Below are positions 22,862-33,101 of a DNA stretch of 52,891 nt, one piece after another. Source of the DNA: Psilocybe azurescens (Eukaryota > Basidiomycota > Agaricomycetes > Agaricales > Agrocybaceae); the NCBI GenBank assembly GCA_023853785.1, contig JAJIRX010000235.1, forward strand, positions 1 to 52,891, read 5' to 3'. The notes beneath the pieces are model-generated. The model was not told the origin of the DNA. It worked only from the letters and a program-made list of their open reading frames with translations, and made no database searches. The position numbers were made by a program, and so were the translations under genes. Each line of letters begins with the position of its first letter. Within the stretch, counting starts at the first letter, position 1.

Positions 22862-24711
22862 ATGTCTGCTACTGCGTCCAGGAGGGTGGTATTACTGAGA
22901 GGGTTGGCGCTGGTTTGTGCGTGTTCCTTGAGCATTGGGAGTCATTTGTGAGTACCAGGTAGAATGGGAAATAGTACGATGCTACTGATGAGTATTGTGT
23001 AGTGGACAGAATACCCTTGGGCCCCTGAAGTCCCAGCTATCGAGAGAGAAAGGAACGACCAATGGTCAATTTGGTCTATTGATTGCAGCTTTTGCTCTCA
23101 ACAGCACATGGACTCCCTAGGTTCGTCAAGCGCCTTTCTTCGCAATTACCGGCATAGAGGTGCACCTCTGACTTCTTCCCTCTGAAGTGGGTGGTCTCTT
23201 TGCTGCGAGACTCGGGACCTCTCTCAGTAGCATCATAGCAACGTCCATCATCCTTACCGGTCAGCTTATTCTGCTTCTCGGTGAACTGTCAGGCTCCGTG
23301 AAGACTATGGTGTTTGGCATGTTTATCTTTGGACTTGGGATATCACCGCTTGCCGTCGTTCAGGAGACCATTATAGTGCGATACTTCAAAGATCATGGGT
23401 TGGGTCTGTCGCTTGCACTTGGCCTTGTAGCCGGTAAAAGTGCATCATTTATCTCTGCCCGTGTCTCCTTTCCCCTGTCCCGGTGGAGTCCGCATGCGCC
23501 GTTCTTCGCCTCAACCTTCCTCGCTGGCTTTTCCTTCACTGTGAATTTGTTTTATCTCTGGTATGAAAAGTGGATTGCGGGGAAATCGGCGCTGAGGCTG
23601 AGAATACGGGACGACTGTCTGAACAGGGAGGCACTGCACGACGTGACGTCGAAACGGAAGGTACATCTTAGAGATCTGCTAAATATGGGGACATATTCTG
23701 GTTATACATCGCCATCAACGTATTTTGTGGATTTATCTGGTCACCATTCCCGCATCTTGCTCCGTAAGTGACACTCTACCTATGTAGTGCTGAATTTACT
23801 TGGGTATCAATCAAGAAATATAATTGAGCATCGCTACGGCCTTTCGGAAGGCAAAGCGGCCGAACAGTCTTCATTTCTCCTGGCAGGGAGTATATTTCTC
23901 TATCCTATAGTGCGTCCAAAATTTTGCTCAATACTCCCCGCGTTCAACCTGTATCGATTACAATAGTGTGGATACATAACTGACAGGGTCAAAAAGCGAT
24001 CCATTGTTCACCGCCTCCTTTTACTCTCTTCGGTGCTTACCTTAATGTGTTATGCGTGGCTTGCTCTCCCTCCCATTTCTACGGGAACGCCTCTTCCCGC
24101 AATGCTTTCTTTCGGCCTTGGAATTGGATTTTCACCGCGTTAGTTCATGTCCACTCATATTAAATACTTTGATTCTGCAGATGGTTAACGACTCGTTCAC
24201 AGTGCTTCTTGTCATTATCGTCCCGCACTTGGTACCCCTCCAATATGTATCAACTGCCCTCGGAGCACACAAAAGCGTACGCAACCCCTTTTCACACCTA
24301 AATTACTTAGGGGAATGATTCACCTTCGCACAGATTGAGTCCTCCGGCTCAACAATCATGCAAACACTCGCCGGTCTTGTATTGGATTCCAAGTCGCGAA
24401 CATCGTCCGCGAGCGTCCAGAAGGTCATCAACTCATTTCTTACCCTGAACATCATCCAGATGGTTGGCGTCTTTTCAATGATGAGATTCGATCAATTTCG
24501 CCAGCGCCTATTGTTGAGCCAGCTCCCTCAGTTTGAGGAGTACGAGGCCCTCCCGGGGGACGAGGATGCGGAAGCGGAGTCACTAGAGGTATCCCAGGAG
24601 CTTCAGCCTTTAGATACACGGCAGCAGCATCGGACGCGCTCTCATGATATGATCGTGTCGCAGGCTGAGAGGGCGCGAGGGAAGACATTTTTATGCTATC
24701 AGCTGTCTTGA
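22862..24711 (+). CDS. MFSD1-like major facilitator transporter
   Basis: Exons: 22862-22947, 23003-23120, 23188-23763, 23816-23909, 23967-24138, 24181-24276, 24334-24711. Family blocks in order: SHFGQNTLGPLKSQLS, FGLLIAAFALNSTWTPL, GLFAARLGTSLSS, MFIFGLGISPLAVVQETII, KDHGLGLSLALGLVAGKSAS, FWLYIAINVFCGFIWSPFPH, GYITDRVKKRS and STALGAHKS, then a Glu-rich cytoplasmic tail. Animal MFSD1 is a lysosomal dipeptide transporter; substrate here is inferred only. Three frame breaks: one C missing at 23115-23117, one A missing at 23681-23683, and one unresolved at the 24138/24181 junction. Corrected length is about 506 aa. The final 76 bp of coding sequence lie inside the tandem duplication. Confidence 0.82.
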
Positions 24712-24934
24712 TTGTTGGGACTTGGCTACTGTTTATGACGTCGGCGAGTATAGAGTTTTGGTCCAGGCCGTAGCTTATACCAGATATAATTGTGCAGTTC
24801 AAGAAGTACAGCCATAACATTGACCAAAGATTAAAGTAAATCAATCCGTAAATACATGTTCTACAGGTTCCTGCCCTTTGAGTTCCTATCGATTCTACAA
24901 GAAATATACCACTGTAGCCATTATAATTATATGC

Positions 24935-26897
24935 TCAGATACTATTAGGGTATGGGGCATTCGTGAGCAAAAATACAAATCCTATAAACAGAGCCGTTGA
25001 TATCGATGCCAGAGAGAAGCCTCCAATCCATGCCTGACGCATACGTATGGCGTCGTCTTGGGTTGGAATGATAACATTGTATGCATTATCCCGAGATCCA
25101 AAAACGTTGCTGTTGCAGTAGCAACGATCGTAGAAGCTCCCGAATTGCAGCAATGCAGTGGATATAATCCAAACAGTGTTTAGTGTTGCGATGATCTTCC
25201 CAGAACGTCGAAGAAGAACTGAAAACCAGCTCATGATGCGATAAGTTATCGACGCGGCTCCATGACCTTTCAATAAGCGTCTTTCGGTGGTGCACACAGA
25301 GTAGTACGTGAGGAGACTGGATATTAGAAGCATGATCCACACAATGGTGGACAGAGCTCCATAAAGGATGAAGGACGCGGACCGACAGCCCAGTCCTAAC
25401 ATTGGAGCTGTTAATCAGCATTACAGTTAAATGAAGGTAATCATTTAGCTTACAGCTACATGAAAAACCGTAGACTCATCTCAAAAAGAGCTATTCCGCC
25501 CGTATTTGTGTAAACAACCGCTTTTGATAATGTAGAGTATACACAAACATGGGCGGAGTACCTCTTTTTGGAGTGGGTCTAGGGTTTTGCATATAGGTGT
25601 AATAAAGCCGAAACTTACCTATGGTAGGCACAAACCAATTAATAATAATTGCTGCACCCGTCGTGCCCCATTGCAAAATCAATGCAAAAAGCGAGGCAAT
25701 GGAAATGCGGATAGCCGTCGAAGAGTCCAACCCCCAACGACCTTGAGACTGGGAGCGACGGGTATCCTCGTATCTTGGAAGACAATACTCTTCTACTTGG
25801 GACGCCGTTGCGAGTCGGACCAAAGAGTCATCTTCACGGCAGGGATGAAGTTTGACGCCTGGAATTATAGGCTCGTGGTGGTGGCTCCTATCAGACGCGT
25901 TATGAAACGCATCAGCCACGACCTTAACGGCCTCGACCCAGAAAAATAAGCGCGAATAGTTGAATATGGGGAAGTTGAACGCTCGTCGCGTCGTGCGTCA
26001 TTGTCGTCCGCGAAGTTGAGACTTATCGCACGCCGATCAGAAACAGTGCGCGCTTCGCATGGGATCGAATCGGTCGTGGCAACATATGCGATGGAGTTGG
26101 CCCTTTCAACCGCTTGAAGAAGTCGTTTGGAGTCGCATTTTGGGGATACTTTTAACCACCCAACAACGATAGCTAGCAACCAGAGCCATATTGTTCCGAT
26201 GGACCCGATACCTTGTCCGTTATCATTGGCTGTCGTTGGAATGCCTTGTGAAAAGTAATCAATGATGGTGAAGACATATGCAATAATTACCCAAGCGATG
26301 GATGTAACCGCCGAAATAGACCATGTGTGTGTATAGTCTAGCCAGATTAAAATCTCCCTCCACCAATCCTTGTTTTGCGGAAGGACTATGAGCGAAGCAA
26401 GCCAAGCATCATTCGAGTCGACTCTGAGGGGTGACTGTTGCAAGCTGTTCAGAATGCGCACAGCCTCATGCGCATTCGGGTATCGATATTTCGAGAATAG
26501 TCGTATAATCCACCTCTCATTGAGGACAGTTAATCCCAACGAGTACGCTGCCAGGACCGGGGAGCCTACGGTGAGGAGCATAGTCTCCAAGTTATCCAGA
26601 TTGTCATTTGCTCCAAATGGGATTTGCGAGATTAGCGCTAGCCATGGGAGAAGCCAGGCACCGAATTGCTGCGAAAATACTGTCCATTGAAATGCCTGTT
26701 GGCCATTGCCGCATTGCGAAACACATAGCTTATACGTGATTGCAGTTGCGTTAGTCGTCGAGGGGGAGAAGATGACCTTGGTTATCTGTCTTCCCGTATA
26801 TCGTCATATTATTGATGTTTGCAAGACATTGCTTTTGGTTGGCGGAGGTGTTGTGAGTTAGGAGAAGCAGCAGGGCGACAATAGACGCCCGTGCCAT
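24935..26897 (-). CDS. Polytopic membrane protein, duplicate A (uncharacterised)
   Basis: Exons: 26897-26032, 25981-25619, 25395-24935. Signal peptide MARASIVALLLLLTHNT, then an ectodomain with CLANINN, CISQCGNGQQAFQW and N-glycosylation sites. Several TM helices follow (AWLLPWLALISQIPFG, SAVTSIAWVIIAYVFTII, WLWLLAIVVGWL, FALILQWGTTGAAIIINWFV, TALFIGFVFLLTN). The G-run 26762-26766 (C-run on the coding strand) has 5 bases against 7 in copy B, which puts a stop after about 46 codons. With two added bases the length is 563 aa. A 12-nt in-frame insertion relative to copy B (FSQGIPTTANDN) suggests the reading frame was kept. Function unknown; the type is frequent in agaricomycetes. Confidence 0.78.
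25471..25581. mobile_element. Foldback MITE in intron 2, copy A
   Basis: Imperfect inverted arms of about 41 bp face each other: AGACTCATCTCAAAAAGAGC... on the left and AGACCCACTCCAAAAAGAGG... read inward from the right. Flanked by TA on both sides, as for Tc1/mariner-derived MITEs. It makes up half of the 221-nt intron (25396-25618), far longer than other introns here. Confidence 0.75.
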
Positions 26898-27799
26898 TGG
26901 GGCCTCTGCTCGTCTGAATGAGAGATGCAATAGGAGAGCCCAAGTTAAAAGTTTGCCTGGTCTTCCTAGTCGGCGTTGGTAGATAAAATATGGAACGAGG
27001 CCACACTACTTATAAGGGCTTTAAATAGCATCCCTGGGAAACAGCTGTGCTAATAGTTATGCATGCACATGCTCATGCCAAGTGGGGATCTTGGTACCTG
27101 GCGCCAGCTCATCCAGATTCTAAATCCAGATACGTCAGATCACATACCTTTTACTAACTAACTGACGCTCTTGATCCTTTTTATTGTGCGAGTGTGATTG
27201 GGCTATGATAACACAGCCCATATTAAAGTGTGGGCTATGTATGATAATAATATGAACGAGATGATTTTATACGAGGATGTCGAACTGCAGGAGACACGAA
27301 CTGTGCAATGGCCAAAAAAGGACTCCAAATATAACATGAACAAAAAGCGATGACCTGGAATTGTAGAACAGGGGGAGAGGTCGGATGGCACAGCATCGCC
27401 TTGGTTCAAACAATTAAACGCTGGCACGATAAGATCATTACGGACATGGTAGTAGAGACTCATGGCAGCCAACATTAGCCACTGACGGTGTCGATTTTCA
27501 AGGCACGACTTTGGTATGCGATGGGTAGGGGATTCTGTAAGTAAGTAATATATCATACTCGTTGGTCCCATTGTACAGGTCATTCCCATCATCCTGTCTA
27601 TGTGGCGCCCCGTCGAACTCCAGAGCTTAATTGTCTGTCCTATGATATATGATCTTCCTGTGACCTGCATAAATTAAATCTTACTGCATAAAAACATAAA
27701 AGACTACAGTTATAGTCCACAGAAAACGATATCAAGTCATGAGAGAAGGATTTGTCGATGCATCCAGTGATAACTCTAGCTGGTGTAGAACAGTGCGAG
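26898..27799. other. Copy A upstream flank
   Basis: Promoter side of duplicate A plus about 700 bp shared with copy B. A 155-codon minus-strand open frame (27203-27670) is broken in copy B by an A-run difference, so it is probably not coding. Confidence 0.5.
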
Positions 27800-28195
27800 C
27801 AGTGTTGGACAAGTCAAATAGGGTCACCAAATGTCAAGTCATCAGTTATTTGACTAATGACTTGACTGAAAAGCGTAATGATCATCAATTGATGAATATA
27901 AACCATCCACACGACTTATCGCGACTTATCACAGTATGTAGACAGGCCATTCGAAAACGTAGATTACGATTACTCCGACGTCCGTTGAATAACTCAAATA
28001 CGTGGTCCCACTACCCGATTAACATCTACTCGGCTCCTAGTAATAGAGTATCTAATTTTTTGAGTCTAAACACAAATATGCAAGCGATATTTCTGGGTTC
28101 AAAGCCAGTTAATCAGTCAAAAGTCAATCAAGTTTGACTAGTCACAAAATTTTTGACTATAATTTTACCGGACAAGTCATGACTGTCCAACACTG
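27800..28195. mobile_element. hAT-like MITE, present only in copy A
   Basis: Ends are CAGTGTTGGACA and its complement TGTCCAACACTG. Flanks AGTGCGAG (27792-27799) and GGTGTAAG (28196-28203) match at five of eight positions and look like a mutated 8-bp target duplication; copy B has a single GGTGCGAG at the empty site. The arms are rich in AAGTCA/TGACTT motifs. 396 bp, no transposase. Confidence 0.88.
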
Positions 28196-28600
28196 GGTGT
28201 AAGCCAGTGATGTACAGGGGTAGTACTAGTACAGGGTATCGTCGATCAGTACTATGTGGCATTGATGTGACCGTATACCTGTGCCTGTACCGCTCTACGG
28301 GGACACTCGAGCGGTGCAGTAGTCGGTCAGTAATCAGTCACACTAGTGCAAAAATAGCGCGGAAAAGTCGGAGAGGGTACATGATAGGTGCCCACAAAAA
28401 CACTGGATATCTTGTGTAGATCATACTATACACCTTCTTCACCAATTATTTACTTGATCTGAGTTGACTGTAAGAAACTGTAAGATTTTCATGTGGTACA
28501 TAGATCAAATTTCAAGCAAAAGGCTAGGATACTGAAGTTATTGAGCAAGGTTTACAATCGGAGTTTGTCGGAGTTTATGTCTGTCAGTTTCTCAGTATGC

Positions 28601-28880
28601 AAAGCCGGACTGTCAAGCCTTCAAATAGGTTGCCAAACATCGGTGCGGCCATCAATGCCGAAACAGACTTGCACGGATGGACTATTTTAAGGTCGTTATG
28701 TAATATAATTTCGTGCAGATTCTGGTGTGAGAAAGAAAAAGGACTCGTACTGCCGGGCAAAGCCTCGGCCCTCAACATCAAGTAAATGTGTAAATGGCAT
28801 CCTGCAGGGTGTGTGGAAGGTTAAACATGGGTCAACCACTTACCAGGCAAAGGTCACGTGTGACTCTGTTATTCTCGAAT
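28601..28880. other. Unique spacer between duplicates
   Basis: About 280 bp with no counterpart elsewhere in the window. It separates copy A from copy B; no gene seen. Confidence 0.45.
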
Positions 28881-28956
28881 GCGCTCTCATGATATGATCG
28901 TGTCGCCGGCTGAGAGGGCGCGAGGGAAGACATTTTTATACTATCAGCTGTCTTGA
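28881..28956 (+). pseudogene. 3' fragment of the MFSD1-like transporter gene
   Basis: The first 76 bp of copy B repeat the last codons of the transporter gene in frame through the stop (RSHDMIVSPAERARGK...), with nothing of the transporter upstream. It marks the duplication breakpoint rather than a working gene. Confidence 0.85.
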
Positions 28957-29178
28957 TTGTTGGGACTTGGCTATTGTTTATGACGTCGGCGAGTATAGAG
29001 TTTTGGTCCAGGCCGTAGCTTATACCAGATATAATTGTGCAGTTCAAGAAGTACAACCATAACATTGACCAAAGATTAAAGTAAATCAATCCGTAAAACA
29101 TATTCTACAGGTTCCTGCCCTTTGAGTTCCTATCGATTCTACAAGAAATATACCACTGTAGCCATTATAACTATATGC

Positions 29179-31126
29179 TCAGATACTATTAGGGTATGGG
29201 GCATTCGTGAGCAAGAATACAAATCCTATAAACAGAGCCGTTGACATCCATGCCAGAGAGAAGCCTCCAATCCATGCCTGACGCATACGTATGGCGTCGT
29301 CTTGGTTTAGAATGATAACATTGTATGCATTATCCCGAGATCCAAAAACGTTGCTGTTGCAGTAGCAACGATCGTAGAAGTTCCCGAATTGCAGCAATGC
29401 AGTGGATATAATCCAAAGAGTGTTTAGTGTTGCGATGATCTTCCCAGAACGTCGAAGAAGAACTGAAAACCAGCTCATAATGCGATAAGATATCGACGCG
29501 GCTCCATGACCTTTCAATAAGCGTCTTTCGGTGGTGCACACAGAGTAGTACGTGAGGAGACTGGATATTAGAAGCATGATCCACACAATGGTGGAGAGAG
29601 CTCCATAAATGATGAAGGACCCAGACCGACAGCCCAGTCCTAACATTGGAGCAGTTAATCAGCATTACAGTAAAACGAAGGTGATTAATTAGCTTACAGC
29701 TACATGAAAAATCGTAGACTCATCTCAAAAAGAGGTACTCTGCCCGTATTTGTGTAAACGACCGCTTTTGATAGTGTATACGCAAATATTGGCGGAGTAC
29801 CTCCTTTTGGAGTGGGTCTAAGGTTTTGCATATAGGTGTAATAGAGCCGAAACCTACCTACGGTCGGTACAAACCAATTAATAATAACTGCTGCACCCGT
29901 CGTTCCCCATTGCAAAATCAATGCAAAAAGCGAGGCAATGGAAATTCGGATAACTGTCCAAGAGTCCAATCCCCAACGGCCCTGAGACCGGGAGCGACGG
30001 GTATCCTCTTGTCTTGGAAGACAATATTCTTCTACTTGGGACGCCGTTGCGAGTCGGACCAAAGAGTCATCTTCACGGCAGGGATGAAGTCTGATCCCTG
30101 GGATTATAGGCTCGTGGTGGTGGCTCCTATCAGACGCGTTATGAAACGCATCAGCCACGACCTTAACGGCCTCGACCCAGAAAAATAAGCGCGAATAGTT
30201 GAATATGGGGAAGTTGAACGCTCGTCGCGTCGTGCTTCATTGTCGTCCGCGAAGTTGAGACTTATCGCACGCTGATCAGAAACAGTGCGCGCTTCGCATG
30301 GGATGGAATCGGTCATGGCAACATATGCGATGAAGTTGGCCCTTTCAACCGCTCGAAGAAGTCGTTTGGAGTCGCATTTTGGGGATACTTTTAACCATCC
30401 AACAACGATAGCCAGCAACCAGAGCCACATTGTTCCGATAGACTCAATACCTGCTCCGTTATCATCGACTGTTTGTGAAAAGTAATCAATGATGGTGAAG
30501 GCATATGCAATAATTACCCAAGCCATGGATGTAACCGCCGAAATAGACCATGTGTGTGTATAGTCTAGCCAGATTAAAGCCTCCCTCCACCAATCCTTGT
30601 TCTGAGGAAGAACTATGAGCGAAGCAAGCCAAGCATCATTCGAGTCGACTCTGAGGGGTGACTGTTGCAAGCTGTTCAAAACGCGCACAGCCTCATGCAC
30701 ATTCGGGTACCGATATTTCGAGAATAGTCGTATAATCCACCTCTCATTGAGGACAGTTAACCCCAACGAGTACGCTGCCAGGACCGGGGAGCCTACGGTG
30801 AGGAGCATAGTCTCCAAGTTATCCAGATTGTCATTTGCTCCAAATGGGATTTGCGAGATTAGCGCTAGCCATGGGAGAAGCCAGGCACCGAATTGCTGCG
30901 AAAATACTGTCCATTGAAATGCCTGTTGGCCATTGCCGCATTGCGAAATGCATAGTTTATACGTGATTGCAGTTGCGTTAGTCGTCGAGGGGGGGAGAAG
31001 ATGGCCTTGGTGATCTGTCTTCCCGTATATCGTCATATTATTGATGTTTGCAAGACATTGCTTTTGGCTGGCGAGGGTGTTGTGAGTTAGGAGAAGCAGC
31101 AGGGCGACGATAGACGCCCGTGCCAT
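29179..31126 (-). CDS. Polytopic membrane protein, duplicate B (intact)
   Basis: Exons: 31126-30271, 30220-29858, 29639-29179, totalling 1680 nt and 559 aa, fully in frame. Intron 1 (30221-30270) is 50 nt; skipping it leaves a long but misleading open frame, whereas splicing joins TVSDQ to PFNFPIFNYSRLFFWVEAV. Signal peptide, cysteine-bearing ectodomain and about eight hydrophobic helices match duplicate A; the two proteins differ at scattered residues and by one 4-residue indel. The start MARASIV lies 7 nt upstream of no other ATG and begins the signal peptide. Loop segment ASDRSHHHEPIIPG and a conserved CTTERRLLKGHG motif may be cytoplasmic. Function unknown. Confidence 0.82.
29715..29820. 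mobile_element. Foldback MITE in intron 2, copy B
   Basis: Same element as at 25471-25581, with TA flanks and imperfect arms. Presence in both copies means it was in the intron before the duplication. Confidence 0.75.
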
Positions 31127-32640
31127 TGGGGCCTCTGCTCGCTTGAATGAGAGATGCAGTAGGAGAGCCCAAGTTGAGGGTTTGCCTGGTCTTCCTAGTC
31201 GGCGTTGGTAGATATAGTATGGAACGATGGCACACGGCTTATAAGGGTGTTAAATGGGATGACAGGCATTCCCTAGGAAACAGCATGCTGATATCATTAT
31301 ACGTGCTCATGCTCATGCCAAGTGGTACTTGGTGCCCGCTCATCCAGATTCCAAATCCAGATTCGTCTGATCACCTACATACTCAGACCATTTATTAACT
31401 AACAGACCTTTCTTATTGAGCCGGGGTGATTGGGTTATGACAACATAACCCGTAATAAAGTGTGGGATATATATGATAATAGTATAAACGGATGTTTTTA
31501 TACGAGGACGTCGAACTGCGGGAGACAGGAACTGTGCAATGGTCAAAAAGGACTCCAAATATAACATGAACAAAAACGGTGACCTAGAATCGTAGAATAG
31601 GGGGCGAGATCGGATGGCTCAGCACCGCCTTGGTTCAGACAATTAAATGTCGGCGCGATAAGATCATTACGGGCATAGTGGTAGAGAATGGCATCCAAGA
31701 TTGGTCATTGACGGAGTCGGAACCGACGGGGTCAGTTTTCAAGGCTTGACTTTGGTGTGCGATCGACAGAGATTCTGTAAGTAAGTAATCAATCGTGCTC
31801 GTCTCGTTGGTCCTATTGTATAGGTCATTCCCATCGTACTGTCTATGTAGCGCCCCGTCAAACTCCAGAGCTTAATTGTCTGTCCTATGATACATGATCT
31901 TCCTGTGAACTGCATAAATTAAATCTTACGGCATGAAAACGCAAAATACCGCAGTTGTAGTCCACAGAAAACGATATCAAGTCATGAGCTCTTGAGAGAA
32001 AGATTTGTCGATGGATTCAGTGATAACCCTAGCTGGTGTAGAGTGGTGCGAGTCAGTGAGGTACAAGGGTAGTACGGGGTATCGTCGATCAGTACCGCTA
32101 TGTGGCGTTGATGTGACATATATATACCCCTACCTTTACCACTCTACGGGGATACATGCACTCGAATTAGCGCCCCGATTGGTGGGGTACTCGGCCAGTG
32201 ACATTCTGCATCGCAACGTTTTGACATCTTTACATACCAAAGATAAGATATTCCCGCACCTTGTAATATTGTTTTTGGGAAGCAAGGCGTGAGCCGCCAG
32301 CAGCAGCGATTCACTCTAGTTGCAGAAATGGCGTGGAAAAGTTGGAGAGGGTACATGATGGATGCCCATACAAACACTGGTGCGAGCGATCAATTCTTTG
32401 TGGATATCTTGTGTAGATCATACCATACGCCTTCTTCACCAATTCTTCACTTGACCTGAGTCGACTGTAAGAAACTGTAAGACTTTCATGTAGTACATAA
32501 ATCAAAATTTCAAGCAAAAGGCTAGCGTAAGATACCGTCGTGTAAAAGTTCTGAGATTGAATATTAAGAAGTAACGAAATTTGGGCAGGTATTGGGCAAA
32601 TCGGAGTTTGTCGGGGTTTGTATCCATTGACTTCTCAAGT

Positions 32641-33011
32641 TCTCAATCATAATGCTCATTGCTCAAAACACTCACGTGATTATATCTTGTGTAGGATACC
32701 CAGCCAGACCCAGTCTAACAGCTCTTCATTGACCTTCCAAGTTCCATTAACACCCAGAACAAACCGTTGCGTTGCTCAAGAAGCATGCGTATTTGTGATG
32801 AAATAAGCAACCGAGACCTAATTTCTTGTTATTCAGTTGATCTTTTTCGTCGAAAGCCTTCTTTGAGAAGGGGTTAGAGATGGGGAGCGACTCACTCAGC
32901 GCCTGGACCGATCATTCACAATCAACGTCTCAATTGGAAAGGGAGCCATTCGATATATCCGCCCAACTGAACACATTTCTTTAGACGCGGGATGACGTAC
33001 ATTTTTCTGTG
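32641..33011. other. Intergenic before the His-rich gene
   Basis: No gene recognised; promoter region of the downstream gene. Confidence 0.45.
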
Positions 33012-33019
33012 TATATAAA
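33012..33019 (+). promoter_or_regulatory. TATA box of the His-rich gene
   Basis: TATATAAA 90 bp upstream of the ATG at 33102, followed by CT-rich leader and an ACAATGG start context. Confidence 0.65.
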
Positions 33020-33101
33020 CTTATGTTTCGCACTCGTTCAACCAACTTAGACTTTTGCCTATTACTTTCAACCCCTACAACTCTCGTAGAACGCCTCCAC
33101 A

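Larger units (their letters stand above)
24636..28600. repeat. Tandem segmental duplication, copy A
   Basis: Matches 28881-32640 almost base for base, in direct orientation, with an offset of 4245 bp at the left end. It begins inside the last exon of the transporter gene (GCGCTCTCATGATATGATCG in both copies) and runs past the membrane-protein gene to about 28600 (right end approximate). Copy A differs by a 396-bp inserted element, a 24-bp deletion near 28410 and scattered substitutions. Confidence 0.92.
28881..32640. repeat. Tandem segmental duplication, copy B
   Basis: Second copy of the 24636-28600 unit, lacking the hAT-like MITE. The right end is approximate: similarity fades after AATCGGAGTTTGTCGG near 32600-32640. 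Confidence 0.92.

Noticed and set aside
27203..27670. 155-codon minus-strand open frame upstream of duplicate A
   Set aside because: The homologous stretch in copy B is broken by an A-run length change and the amino-acid frame is not conserved.
30104..30270. Extension of duplicate B exon 1 to a stop at 30104
   Set aside because: The 50-nt intron 30221-30270 joins the conserved NYSRLFFWVEAV frame; the unspliced extension is an artefact of intron read-through.
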